Assembly (NCBI RefSeq): GCF_019511345.1
Contig: NZ_JAEUAK010000014.1
Coordinates: 89,476-153,475 of the forward strand
Reading direction: 5' to 3'
Origin: Rhizobium mesosinicum
GTDB taxonomy: Bacteria; Pseudomonadota; Alphaproteobacteria; Rhizobiales; Rhizobiaceae
DNA length: 64,000 nt
Under the pieces are notes generated by a model that was given only the letters and a program-made list of their open reading frames with translations, searched no databases and was not told the DNA's origin. Positions 54,555 to 63,658 of the stretch are shown piece by piece. A program made the translations under genes and the position numbers. The number at the start of each line of letters is the position of its first letter. Within the stretch, counting starts at the first letter, position 1.

Positions 54555-56726
54555 ATGAGCCGCATAGAAAAGAATGGTCTCTTCATCGAAGCCGTCCTTC
54601 ATGATTTCCTCGTGAAGGAGGCATTGCCGGGCCTCGCATTCGATGCGGACAAGTTTTTCGCCGATTTCTCGGCGATCGTGCATGATCTGGCGCCGAAGAA
54701 CCGCGCGCTGCTTTTGAAGCGCGATCAGCTACAGGCAAAGATCGACGACTGGTATCGCCGGAACGGCGCACCGACGGACATGGACGCCTATCAGTCCTTC
54801 TTGAAGGAGATCGGCTATCTCTTGCCCGAGGGGCCGGATTTTCAGGTTTCGACCGCCAATGTCGATGCCGAGATCGCCTCTATCGCCGGCCCGCAGCTCG
54901 TTGTTCCCGTCATGAACGCCCGCTACGCGCTGAATGCCGCAAATGCCCGCTGGGGCTCGCTCTACGATGCTCTCTACGGCACGGACGCCATTCCGGAAAC
55001 GGACGGAGCCGAAAAGGGCAGGGGTTATAATCCCAAGCGCGGCGAGAAGGTCATTGCCTGGGTTCGCGATTTCCTCGATTCCGCTGCTCCCCTCGATGGC
55101 AGCTCCTGGAAGAATGTCGGCTCCTTCGCCGTCAGGAATGGCGCTCTGGCGATCGCTGCCGCAGACGGTAAAGCTTTGATATTGAAAGACGCCGGACATT
55201 TCGCCGGCTATGTTGGCGATGCAAACGCGCCTACGCACATCCTCCTGAAGAATAACGGCATCCATATCGAAATCGTGCTCGACGCCTCGACCCCGATCGG
55301 CAAGACCGATCCGGCGCATATTTCCGATGTCTGGCTGGAATCGGCCATCACCACGATCATGGACTGCGAGGATTCCGTTGCAGCCGTCGATGCCGAGGAC
55401 AAGGTCGCCGTCTACCGCAATTGGCTCGGCCTCATGAAGGGCGACCTGCAGGAGGAAGTGACGAAGGGCAGCTCCACTTTCACCCGCAAGCTCAATCCCG
55501 ATATCGCTTATACAGCGCCGGGCGGCCAGACCTTCGAACTGCACCGCCGCTCTCTGATGCTGGTGCGCAATGTCGGGCACCTCATGACCAATCCGGCGGT
55601 TGTCGACCGCGACGGCAACGAGGTGCCGGAAGGCATCATGGATGCCATGATCACCGGCCTTATCGCGCTTTACGATGTCGGCCCCTCCGGACGCCGCAAG
55701 AATTCGCGCGCCGGCTCCATGTATGTGGTCAAGCCGAAGATGCACGGGCCGGAAGAGGTCGCCTTCGCCGTCGAGATCTTCTCACGCGTCGAAGATGCCC
55801 TCGGCATGGCGCGCAACACCATCAAGATGGGCATCATGGATGAGGAGCGCCGCACGACGGTCAATCTGAAGGAATGCATCCGCGCCGCCCGCGAACGTGT
55901 CGTCTTCATCAACACCGGCTTCCTCGATCGGACAGGCGATGAAATCCATACTTCGATGGAAGCCGGTCCGATGATCCGGAAGGGCGACATGAAGCAGGCC
56001 GCCTGGATCGGAGCCTATGAAAACTGGAACGTCGATATCGGTCTGGAATGCGGACTTTCCGGCCATGCGCAGATCGGCAAGGGCATGTGGGCCATGCCTG
56101 ATCTGATGGCCGCCATGCTGGAGCAGAAGATCGCCCATCCGAAGGCCGGTGCTAACACTGCATGGGTGCCATCGCCAACGGCCGCTACTCTTCATGCCAC
56201 GCACTATCACCAGATCGATGTCGCCAAGGTGCAGGAAGGGCTGAAGGATCGCACCCGCGCCAAGCTCTCCGATATTCTCTCGGTGCCGGTCGTTGTACGT
56301 CCGAACTGGACGCCGGAAGAAATCCAGCGCGAGCTCGACAACAATGCGCAGGGCATTCTGGGTTACGTCGTGCGCTGGGTCGATCAGGGCATCGGCTGCT
56401 CCAAGGTGCCTGACATCAACAATGTCGGCCTTATGGAAGACCGCGCGACACTGCGGATTTCCGCGCAGCACATGGCGAACTGGCTGCACCACGGGATCGT
56501 CACGAAGGAGCAGATCGTCGAAACGATGAAACGTATGGCTGCCGTCGTCGACCAGCAGAACGCCGGTGATGCGACCTACATTCAGATGGCCGGAAATTTC
56601 GATGATTCGATCGCCTTTCAGGCGGCACTCGATCTCGTCCTGAAGGGAAGAGAGCAGCCGAACGGCTATACCGAGCCGGTCCTGCATCGCCGTCGCATCG
56701 AGTTGAAGGCGAAGCAGACCGCCTGA
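54555..56726 (+). CDS. glcB: malate synthase G
   Basis: Malate synthase condenses glyoxylate with acetyl-CoA to malate in the glyoxylate and glycolate pathways. The 723-residue length and RRKNSRAGSMYVVKPKMHGPEEV, with MDCEDSVAAVDAEDK, identify the G isoform. I chose the ATG at 54555, after AAGGGAGA. It is monocistronic with a strong bidirectional terminator. Isocitrate lyase is not in the window. Confidence 0.97.
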   Translation: MSRIEKNGLFIEAVLHDFLVKEALPGLAFDADKFFADFSAIVHDLAPKNRALLLKRDQLQAKIDDWYRRNGAPTDMDAYQSFLKEIGYLLPEGPDFQVSTANVDAEIASIAGPQLVVPVMNARYALNAANARWGSLYDALYGTDAIPETDGAEKGRGYNPKRGEKVIAWVRDFLDSAAPLDGSSWKNVGSFAVRNGALAIAAADGKALILKDAGHFAGYVGDANAPTHILLKNNGIHIEIVLDASTPIGKTDPAHISDVWLESAITTIMDCEDSVAAVDAEDKVAVYRNWLGLMKGDLQEEVTKGSSTFTRKLNPDIAYTAPGGQTFELHRRSLMLVRNVGHLMTNPAVVDRDGNEVPEGIMDAMITGLIALYDVGPSGRRKNSRAGSMYVVKPKMHGPEEVAFAVEIFSRVEDALGMARNTIKMGIMDEERRTTVNLKECIRAARERVVFINTGFLDRTGDEIHTSMEAGPMIRKGDMKQAAWIGAYENWNVDIGLECGLSGHAQIGKGMWAMPDLMAAMLEQKIAHPKAGANTAWVPSPTAATLHATHYHQIDVAKVQEGLKDRTRAKLSDILSVPVVVRPNWTPEEIQRELDNNAQGILGYVVRWVDQGIGCSKVPDINNVGLMEDRATLRISAQHMANWLHHGIVTKEQIVETMKRMAAVVDQQNAGDATYIQMAGNFDDSIAFQAALDLVLKGREQPNGYTEPVLHRRRIELKAKQTA

Positions 56727-56747
56727 GTCTGAGCGTGCCGGATACAA

Positions 56748-56781
56748 GAAGGCCGGCGGACCCAAAAGTCCGCCGGCCTTC
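56748..56781. terminator. bidirectional terminator glcB/L,D-transpeptidase
   Basis: A perfect 14-base stem (56748-56761 with 56768-56781) has a 6-base loop and lies between convergent genes. A short T run follows on the plus strand. Confidence 0.85.
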
Positions 56782-56805
56782 TTTATACCGAAATCAGCGC
56801 TTAGC

Positions 56806-57489
56806 TTATTGGATAACGATGACCTTGGAGGTGGTCTTGCCCGGACGGACGCGGCTGTAGAGATCGATCACGTCCTGGTTCATCAGGCGGATGCAACCGG
56901 ACGAGGCGGCGGTGCCGATCGAAGCCCATTCCGGGGTGCCGTGCAGGCGGAAGAGCGTGTCCTTGCCCTCCTCGTTGAAGAGATACATGGCGCGTGCGCC
57001 GAGAGGGTTGGTGAGGCCGGGACCCATGCCGTCTTCGACATACTTGGCGATTTCCGGACGACGGACAGCCATTTCCTTCGGCGGGTGCCAGTTTGGCCAT
57101 TCCTGCTTCCAGGCGACATAGGCCGTGCCGGACCACGCGAAGCCCTGTTTGCCGACGCCGATGCCGTAGCGGACGGCCTTGCCGTTGGGCAGGATATAAT
57201 AGAGGTGCCGCTCGCGCGTGTTGACGATGATCGTGCCGGGGCGCTCGTCGCTCTGATAGCTGACGATCTGGCGGCGGAACTCCGGCTTGACGCGGTTGAT
57301 CGGGATTGCCGGAAGGGAGTATCCGGCATCCGACGTCACGCCATAGGCGTCGTTGAAGATTTGTGCCGTCTGAACGGTCGGACCTGCGCCCTTGTCGTCG
57401 AGGGACGCGGAGTCGGACGTCGCGGAGCAGCCGGCCAGTGCCAGGGTTGCCAGCAGGCCAAATACAGGGAATGCATTGCGGATGCGCAT
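56806..57489 (-). CDS. L,D-transpeptidase lipoprotein (YkuD domain)
   Basis: The 227-residue protein has a lipoprotein signal with lipobox LALAGC (Cys21) and a YkuD domain over the C-terminal half. The catalytic motif is HGTPEWASIGTAASSGCIRL, with the nucleophile Cys in SSGCIRL. It forms 3-3 peptidoglycan crosslinks or anchors proteins to the wall; L,D-crosslinks are abundant in rhizobia with polar growth. I chose the ATG at 57489. It is divergent from mmcB. Confidence 0.93.
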   Translation of the reverse strand: MRIRNAFPVFGLLATLALAGCSATSDSASLDDKGAGPTVQTAQIFNDAYGVTSDAGYSLPAIPINRVKPEFRRQIVSYQSDERPGTIIVNTRERHLYYILPNGKAVRYGIGVGKQGFAWSGTAYVAWKQEWPNWHPPKEMAVRRPEIAKYVEDGMGPGLTNPLGARAMYLFNEEGKDTLFRLHGTPEWASIGTAASSGCIRLMNQDVIDLYSRVRPGKTTSKVIVIQ

Positions 57490-57670
57490 GGATGACTCGT
57501 GAAGGTTTTGGGGCAAGGGAGGATAGTCTTTCGACCATCGTTGCTTATGGTTTATTTTCGATTAACTTTGCCTTTGCAAGCTGCTGCGGCGTGACAAAGT
57601 CCATCTGCGGCGCAAATTAAAAGCGCATGGCTTTTTTGCAACAACGGCCAACCCCGCTCGACGGTTATCC

Positions 57671-58165
57671 ATGACGATTTTGAGTGTTTACAATAACAAT
57701 CCGTTAATCGATGGCCGGCAATCGGACAGGGCGATGATGGTGCGTCGTGGCATGCAGATTTTGCTTCACGACATGCGCCACGCGGTGCTGCCGGAACTGC
57801 CGCTGGCAAGCGGACGCCGGGCCGATCTGATTACGATCTCTGAAAAGGGAGAGGTCTGGATCATAGAGATCAAGACGTCGATCGAAGACTTCAGGGTCGA
57901 TCGCAAATGGCCGGATTACCGCCTGCATTGCGACAGGCTATTCTTTGCGACGCATAAGGATGTGCCCCTGGATATCTTCCCGGAAGAGTGCGGCCTTTTT
58001 CTTTCAGATGGTTACGGCGCGCATATGCTGCGCGAAGCGCCTGAACACCGGCTGCCGCCGGCGACCCGCAAGGCCGTAACGCTCAATTTCTCGCGCACGG
58101 CTGCTCAGCGACTGATGATGGCCGAATGGGCAAACGGCAAACCATTCAACGTCGACCACGTCTGA
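57671..58165 (+). CDS. mmcB: MmcB family DNA repair protein
   Basis: The 164-residue protein matches MmcB, an alphaproteobacterial protein linked to DNA-damage repair in Caulobacter. A PD-(D/E)xK nuclease-like core is visible: SGRRADLITISEKGEVWIIE followed by IKTS (about residues 52-75). The divergent neighbour is an L,D-transpeptidase. Its stop abuts the actR stop (convergent). Catalysis is inferred from the fold. Confidence 0.87.
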   Translation: MTILSVYNNNPLIDGRQSDRAMMVRRGMQILLHDMRHAVLPELPLASGRRADLITISEKGEVWIIEIKTSIEDFRVDRKWPDYRLHCDRLFFATHKDVPLDIFPEECGLFLSDGYGAHMLREAPEHRLPPATRKAVTLNFSRTAAQRLMMAEWANGKPFNVDHV

Positions 58166-58744
58166 TTATTTCGGTGCACGTTTGGCGAGGATGCGCTGCA
58201 GGGTGCGGCGATGCATGTTGAGCCGGCGCGCCGTCTCAGACACGTTGCGCTCACACATCTCGTAGACACGCTGGATATGCTCCCAGCGCACGCGATCCGC
58301 CGACATGGGGTTCTCAGGTAGTTCCGCCTTCTCCCCCGGCCGCTGCGTGAGCGCCGCAAACACATCATCTGCATCGGCGGGTTTTGCAAGATAATCCACA
58401 GCCCCGAGCTTCACTGCGGTCACGGCAGTGGCGATATTGCCGTAGCCCGTCAGCACGATGATTCGCGTGTCGTCGCGGCGCAGCCGAATCGCTTCGATGA
58501 CATCGAGACCGTTGCCGTCACCAAGTCTTAGGTCGACCACTGCGTATTTCGGCGGCCTGCCTTTGGACTTCGCCACACCTTCCGCCACCGATTCTGCCGT
58601 TTCCACGTGAAATCCGCGCGCCTCCATGGCGCGTGCCAAGCGACGCAGGAAAGGCCCGTCGTCGTCGACGATCAGCAAGCTCGGGTCAGGCCCGATATGC
58701 TCCTGGTTGGAGCCTGCGGCAATCTCGTGGTTCTGGTCTGTCAT
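58166..58744 (-). CDS. actR: response regulator ActR (RegA family)
   Basis: The 192-residue regulator has a receiver with IVDDDGPFLRRL and the phosphorylated Asp in VVDLRLGDGNGLD. A Fis-type HTH, ETARRLNMHRRTLQRILAKR, forms the C-terminus. ActR/RegA homologues control acid tolerance, redox, and nitrogen or carbon fixation genes. I chose the ATG at 58744. It follows actS by 68 bases on the same strand. Confidence 0.94.
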   Translation of the reverse strand: MTDQNHEIAAGSNQEHIGPDPSLLIVDDDGPFLRRLARAMEARGFHVETAESVAEGVAKSKGRPPKYAVVDLRLGDGNGLDVIEAIRLRRDDTRIIVLTGYGNIATAVTAVKLGAVDYLAKPADADDVFAALTQRPGEKAELPENPMSADRVRWEHIQRVYEMCERNVSETARRLNMHRRTLQRILAKRAPK

Positions 58745-58812
58745 CGCTACGGTCCCGGCGGTTGAATGTCCGAAATGCGTCAACCGCTTATATCCTGTTT
58801 ATGCCGACAAAG

Positions 58813-60141
58813 TCATTTTGTCGAATTTGCGTCTATCAATATGCGTGGCCATTCGATTCGAATGCGGGCGCCGGCATTATCAGGATCGCGGTTTTCGAAA
58901 ATCAAAGATGCCCCGGAGCGCTCCAGCAGCGTTTTGGCGATGAAAAGCCCCAGTCCGAGGCCTCCAGCCGTATCTTCTCTCTGTCGTTTGGTGACGTAGG
59001 GTTCGCCGATTCGCGTCAGAATTTCGGGCGCGTAGCCGTTGCCGTCATCCTCGATGACGATGAGCACCTTTTCGTGATCGTGCTCGATCGTGACCGTCAC
59101 CTTCTCCCGCGCATAGTCGACGGCGTTCTCGATCAGGTTGCCAAGCCCGTACATAATGCCGGCGTTGCGGTCGGTTACAGGCTCCCCCCTGCGCGGGCTC
59201 TTTTCGATAAGCTCCAGCTTGATGCCGAATTCGCGGTGCGGCGCCACGATTTCCTCCATCATCGAGGAGAGGGGCAGCCGCCGCAAATGCGCTTCGCCCT
59301 CGGCAGAGAGCGTCGTCAGCCGGCGGAGGATGTCGCGGCAGCGTTCGCTCTGGCTGCGCAAAAGCTGCACATCCTCACGGAACCGGTCGTCATTTTTAAG
59401 TTCACGCTCCATCTCCTTGGCGACGACGCTGATCGTGGCAAGCGGCGTGCCGAGCTCGTGGGCTGCAGCGGCCGCGAGCCCGTCGAGCTGGGAAAGGTGT
59501 TTCTCCCGCTGAAGCACCAGCTCGGTTGCCGCCAGCGCGTCGGCAAGCTGACTTGCTTCCATCGATACGCGATAAGCATAGAAGGCTGCAAAGGCCATGG
59601 TAGAGGCGATCGAGCACCACACGCCGAATTGCATGACATTGTGGACGTTGATCTCCATCCCGTCGAACCACGGAAGCGGAAAGGGCGAGAAGGCAAGCAC
59701 GGTAATGCAGACCATCGCAAAACCGATCAACGCCATGCTGTAGCGAATCGGCTGTGAGGCGAAGGAAATGATGACGGGCACGCAGACCAGTGCCGCAAAG
59801 GGATTGGCAAGGCCGCCGGTAATGAAGAGCAGGGCGCAGAGCTGCAGAAGGTCGAAACCAAGCAAAGCAAAAGCGGCGGGCGGCTCCAGCCGGTGCGTCG
59901 GCGGATAGCGAATCATCAGATAGAAGTTCACCCAGGCGAGAGCTGCAATCAGTGAGCAACTCGCAACCAGTGGCAGGGGGAATTTCAACAGAAAAGCGAC
60001 GATGAACACCGTTACCGCCTGGCCGATGACCGCCAGCCATCGCAATCGCACCAGGGTCTGCAAACGCAGCCGGCGGCTGCTCAGCCTGTCTTCCTGTGTC
60101 TGGATTTCGGTCTTCTCGATCACGCCATGCTCCCACAGCAT
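58813..60141 (-). CDS. actS: redox sensor kinase ActS (RegB family)
   Basis: The 442-residue kinase has about six membrane helices in residues 30-180. The quinone-binding motif ITGGLANPFAAL is present, with His228 in AAAAHELGTPLATI and the redox-active Cys conserved in SERCRDIL. The HATPase ends with GGLGLGLFIAKTL. It senses the quinone pool and phosphorylates ActR. The start could be the ATG at 60141 (used here) or a GTG at 60123. Confidence 0.93.
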   Translation of the reverse strand: MLWEHGVIEKTEIQTQEDRLSSRRLRLQTLVRLRWLAVIGQAVTVFIVAFLLKFPLPLVASCSLIAALAWVNFYLMIRYPPTHRLEPPAAFALLGFDLLQLCALLFITGGLANPFAALVCVPVIISFASQPIRYSMALIGFAMVCITVLAFSPFPLPWFDGMEINVHNVMQFGVWCSIASTMAFAAFYAYRVSMEASQLADALAATELVLQREKHLSQLDGLAAAAAHELGTPLATISVVAKEMERELKNDDRFREDVQLLRSQSERCRDILRRLTTLSAEGEAHLRRLPLSSMMEEIVAPHREFGIKLELIEKSPRRGEPVTDRNAGIMYGLGNLIENAVDYAREKVTVTIEHDHEKVLIVIEDDGNGYAPEILTRIGEPYVTKRQREDTAGGLGLGLFIAKTLLERSGASLIFENRDPDNAGARIRIEWPRILIDANSTK

Positions 60142-60248
60142 CGGCCCGCAAATCGTAATCGATTTTTGGAAAGCCTGATGCGTAGATTCAAAAGATAGAG
60201 CGTCCTTTGTGCGGCTGAACGGAAGCACGGCGCCCTACTGCCGGCGGA

Positions 60249-62714
60249 TTATCTACCACGAGGCTTTGCCCTTGTCGTCGGCGCCGCCTCGTCAGGCTTC
60301 TCCGGCCAGGGATGCCTTGGATAGCGCCCCCGCATGTCCGCGCGCACATCTTTCCAAGAGCCCGCCCAGAAGCCCGGCAGGTCGCGGGTCGTCTGGATCG
60401 GCCTATGGGCCGGCGAAGTAAGCTCCAGCAGCAGAGGCAATCGTCCACCGGCGATTACCGGGTGCTGCTTAAGGCCGAAGAGTTCTTGTACCCGGATCGT
60501 CAGCGTCGGTTCTTCGCCGTCGTACTGAATCGGATGGCGCTGCCCGGTCGGCGCCTCGAAATGCGTTGGCGCAAGCCGTGCAATATCCCGCTGCAGATCG
60601 TGCGGCACGAGTGCCATCAGCCCGCTGGAGAGGCCGGAGGCAGAAATATCCGAAAGTCCTCTCGCCTCCGCCTGGAAAGGAATGAACCAGTCTTCCATGC
60701 GGTCAAGCAGTGCTTCGTCGCTCGCATCGGGCCATGGTTCGCCGATCGTCCGGTGCAGGAAGCTGATCCGTTCCCGAAGCTGCAGAGCCTCCTTGGAAAA
60801 GGGAAGCAGATCGAGCCCGAGCTCCTGCAATCCTTGCGCAAGCGCCCGTACCACCGCCTCGCCCGAGGGGCGTGGAAGCGGCGCTTCGTCAAAAACAATC
60901 GCGCCGAGTCTTGTGACCCGGCGTGCTCGCACCTGCCGGCTCTGCCTGTCGAAGAAGGTCTGGTCCTCCGTCCGGATTTCGCCCGGCAGCTCGGCTTCGA
61001 CGTCGGCGCGGGAGACGCCCGCTGCCGCCAGAATTCTCCCCTGCGCGGCCCGGCCCGTCAGATCAGCAATGACGAGCATCTGGCTGCCGGCCAGCCGCTC
61101 GGTCTCCGCAAGCTCGGCGCCTCGGCCGTTCGCCATGACATACCGCCCGCGCGCGCCGCGCTGAAGTGCGATTCGATCCGGGAATGCGTGCAGCAGAAGC
61201 CTTCCTGCTAGCGCAGGTTCAGCACTCGAAGCCTTGTTAAGTCCCTCCGCCAACCGCACGGCGAGCTGGCGCGAAGCCTCAGCCCTTTCTCCTCTCTCGC
61301 TTTTGAACCGACGAAGGCGCTCTTCCAGATCGACACTGGGCCCGCCGAGCCCTTGCTCGGTCAAAAGCACGGAGATCAGCGCCGCCTCCTTGGCGTGACC
61401 CGATTCGCCAGCCGAAACCACCATGGCAGCCAGCCGCGGCGGCAGGGCAAGGTCGCGCATCAGCTTTCCCCGCGCCGTCAACGCGCCGTCTTTGTCCAGC
61501 GCCCCAAGCTGCGCCAGTAGCGCGCGTGCTTCCTTGATCGTCGTCTCCGGTGGTTGATCGGTAAAGGCGAGCGATTTCGTATCCTGAACACCCCAATGGG
61601 CAAGATCGAGCACGAGACCGGAAAGATCGCTCGAAAGGATCTGTGGGGGCGTGAAGGGTGGAAGTGCCGCCGTCTGGCCCTGATGCCAGAGGCGGATAGC
61701 GATGCCAGGTTCCGTCCTTCCCGCGCGGCCGGCGCGCTGATCGGCCGAAGCGCGCGACACGCGCACGGTTTCCAGCCGCGTGATGCCCGTCGACGCTTCG
61801 AAGACCGGCAATCGCTGCAGCCCGCTGTCGATCACGATCCGCACGCCGTCGATAGTGATCGAAGTTTCGGCAATCGATGTCGCAAGCACGATTTTGCGCG
61901 TACCCGGTGCCGCTGGGCGGATCGCCGCATCCTGCTCCTTCTGACTGAGGTTGCCGTAGAGCGGTGCAATCAGCGTCTCGGAGCCGAACCGCCCCTCAAG
62001 CCGTTCTGCCGTGCGGGTGATCTCCGCCTGGCCAGGAAGGAAGGCGAGAATCGATCCGGATTCGCTCGCATTAACACCGGTGATTGCCCGTACCATCGCG
62101 TCTTCTACTCGCTCGCCGCCCGGTCGGTCCTGATAGCGGATATCGATCGGGAAGCTTCTTCCCGTGCTTTCGATGACGGGCGGATGACCAAGCAGTGCAG
62201 CGACCCGCTCGACATCGAGCGTGGCCGACATCACAAGGATTCGAAGATCCTCGCGAAGCGCCGATTGAACGTCGAGCGCCAGCGCAAGGCCGAAATCGGC
62301 GTCCAGCGACCGCTCGTGGAATTCGTCGAAGATGACGGTGGAGACGTCAGGGAGTTCGGGATCATCGAGAATCATGCGGGCGAAGACGCCCTCGGTGACA
62401 ACTTCGATCCGCGTTCTCGAGGAAATCCGGTTATCCAGGCGCATGCGATAGCCGACCGTCTCACCGATCTGCTCGCCAAGCAGAGAAGCCATGCGGCTTG
62501 CGGCGGCACGTGCCGCCAGCCGCCGCGGCTCCAGCAGGATGATCTTCCTTTCGCCACGCCATGGCTGGTCGAGCAGATGAAGCGGTACGAGCGTCGTCTT
62601 GCCGGCGCCTGGAGGAGCCGAAAGCACGGCTCGCTTCTGCTTGCCAAGCGCCGCACTGATATCGGGCAGCACATGCGAAACCGGAAGTTCCGGCAAAGAA
62701 GGCATGGTTTTCAC
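60249..62714 (-). CDS. hrpB: ATP-dependent helicase HrpB
   Basis: HrpB is a DEAH-box RNA helicase-like protein. The 821-residue protein has Walker A SAPPGAGKTTLVPLHLL (about residue 35), DEFHERSLDADFGLAL as motif II and the QRAGRAGRTEPG motif VI. The C-terminal HrpB domain follows. It starts with GTG in a 4-base overlap with the previous gene (GTGA); an ATG lies three codons in. The role is unclear. Confidence 0.94.
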   Translation of the reverse strand: MKTMPSLPELPVSHVLPDISAALGKQKRAVLSAPPGAGKTTLVPLHLLDQPWRGERKIILLEPRRLAARAAASRMASLLGEQIGETVGYRMRLDNRISSRTRIEVVTEGVFARMILDDPELPDVSTVIFDEFHERSLDADFGLALALDVQSALREDLRILVMSATLDVERVAALLGHPPVIESTGRSFPIDIRYQDRPGGERVEDAMVRAITGVNASESGSILAFLPGQAEITRTAERLEGRFGSETLIAPLYGNLSQKEQDAAIRPAAPGTRKIVLATSIAETSITIDGVRIVIDSGLQRLPVFEASTGITRLETVRVSRASADQRAGRAGRTEPGIAIRLWHQGQTAALPPFTPPQILSSDLSGLVLDLAHWGVQDTKSLAFTDQPPETTIKEARALLAQLGALDKDGALTARGKLMRDLALPPRLAAMVVSAGESGHAKEAALISVLLTEQGLGGPSVDLEERLRRFKSERGERAEASRQLAVRLAEGLNKASSAEPALAGRLLLHAFPDRIALQRGARGRYVMANGRGAELAETERLAGSQMLVIADLTGRAAQGRILAAAGVSRADVEAELPGEIRTEDQTFFDRQSRQVRARRVTRLGAIVFDEAPLPRPSGEAVVRALAQGLQELGLDLLPFSKEALQLRERISFLHRTIGEPWPDASDEALLDRMEDWFIPFQAEARGLSDISASGLSSGLMALVPHDLQRDIARLAPTHFEAPTGQRHPIQYDGEEPTLTIRVQELFGLKQHPVIAGGRLPLLLELTSPAHRPIQTTRDLPGFWAGSWKDVRADMRGRYPRHPWPEKPDEAAPTTRAKPRGR

Positions 62715-63658
62715 GTTCGTCCTGTCGTCATTTCATAGGCAAGAATGGCCGCGGCAAGATCCTCGAGTGCGGCGCCGACAGACTTGAAGAGCGTAATCTC
62801 CTGAGCATTCGTCCGTCCTGTACGGGCGCCTGATATCAACTCGGCGAGCTCCCCGCGTATGTCGCTCTCTTTTAGCAACCCCTTCTCCAGCGGTTGGACA
62901 ATATCGCCGCCTTCGCTGAGGGCGCCCGCCCTCGTGTCGACATAGACGGCCGAGCGCAGCACGGCGGTGTCGTCACTCTCGCGCATGCTGGGCTTGAAAG
63001 CGCCAACGAGATCGAGATGGGCGCCGGCCTTCAGCCATTCGCCGTAAACAAGCGGCTCGCTGGAAAGCGTTGCGCAGGAAACGATGTCGGCTGTCCTTAC
63101 CGCCGCTTCGAGATCGTTCACCGCTTCGGTCTGGAGGCCAAGAGCTCGCGCTTCCTCAGCAGCCTTCTCCGCCGCTTCGCGATTGCGGCCCCATATACGG
63201 TAGCGCTGGATCGGCCTGACTGTCCCGTGTGCCTGCATGAGATTGAGTGAAAGTCGGCCGGTGCCGCAGACCAGTACCTCCTCGGCGTCCGGCCGGGAGA
63301 GGTAGCGTGACGCCAATGCCGAAGTTGCAGCAGTACGCCGCGCCGTCAATTCTCCACCGTCGATGACAGCCAGCATCTGCCCTGTTGCTGCCGACGAAAG
63401 CAGATAGCTTCCAAAGATCGCTGGCAGGCTGCGGCGAACATTGCCGGGAAATACCGAAACCGTCTTGATCCCCGTATATCGTCCGGGAAGCCACGCGGGC
63501 ATCAGCAGCAGCGTGGCATCCTCTTCTCCTGGAACCTGCATATCGTGATGATGGCGGGCGGGCATAACGCAATCGCTTCGAAACATCGCTTCGATCGCAT
63601 CGATGAGCGGCTCCCAAGGCAGCGCTGACCGCGTCTGGTCTTCATCGAGGACAAACAT
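62711..63658 (-). CDS. ornithine cyclodeaminase / mu-crystallin family protein
   Basis: The 315-residue protein has the family's GGELTARRTAATSALASRYL (about residue 100) and the NAD(P)-binding LVCGTGRLSLNLM. IVSCATLSSEPLV and LVGAFKPSMRESDD follow. Members are ornithine cyclodeaminases, alanine dehydrogenases or delta-1-pyrroline-2-carboxylate reductases, which cannot be told apart here. It overlaps hrpB by 4 bases. Confidence 0.9.
   Translation of the reverse strand: MFVLDEDQTRSALPWEPLIDAIEAMFRSDCVMPARHHHDMQVPGEEDATLLLMPAWLPGRYTGIKTVSVFPGNVRRSLPAIFGSYLLSSAATGQMLAVIDGGELTARRTAATSALASRYLSRPDAEEVLVCGTGRLSLNLMQAHGTVRPIQRYRIWGRNREAAEKAAEEARALGLQTEAVNDLEAAVRTADIVSCATLSSEPLVYGEWLKAGAHLDLVGAFKPSMRESDDTAVLRSAVYVDTRAGALSEGGDIVQPLEKGLLKESDIRGELAELISGARTGRTNAQEITLFKSVGAALEDLAAAILAYEMTTGRT

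Noticed and set aside
57619..57635. AAAAGC/GCTTTT dyad before mmcB
   Set aside because: A 6-base stem at this AT content is likely by chance, and a terminator is not expected in a divergent promoter gap.
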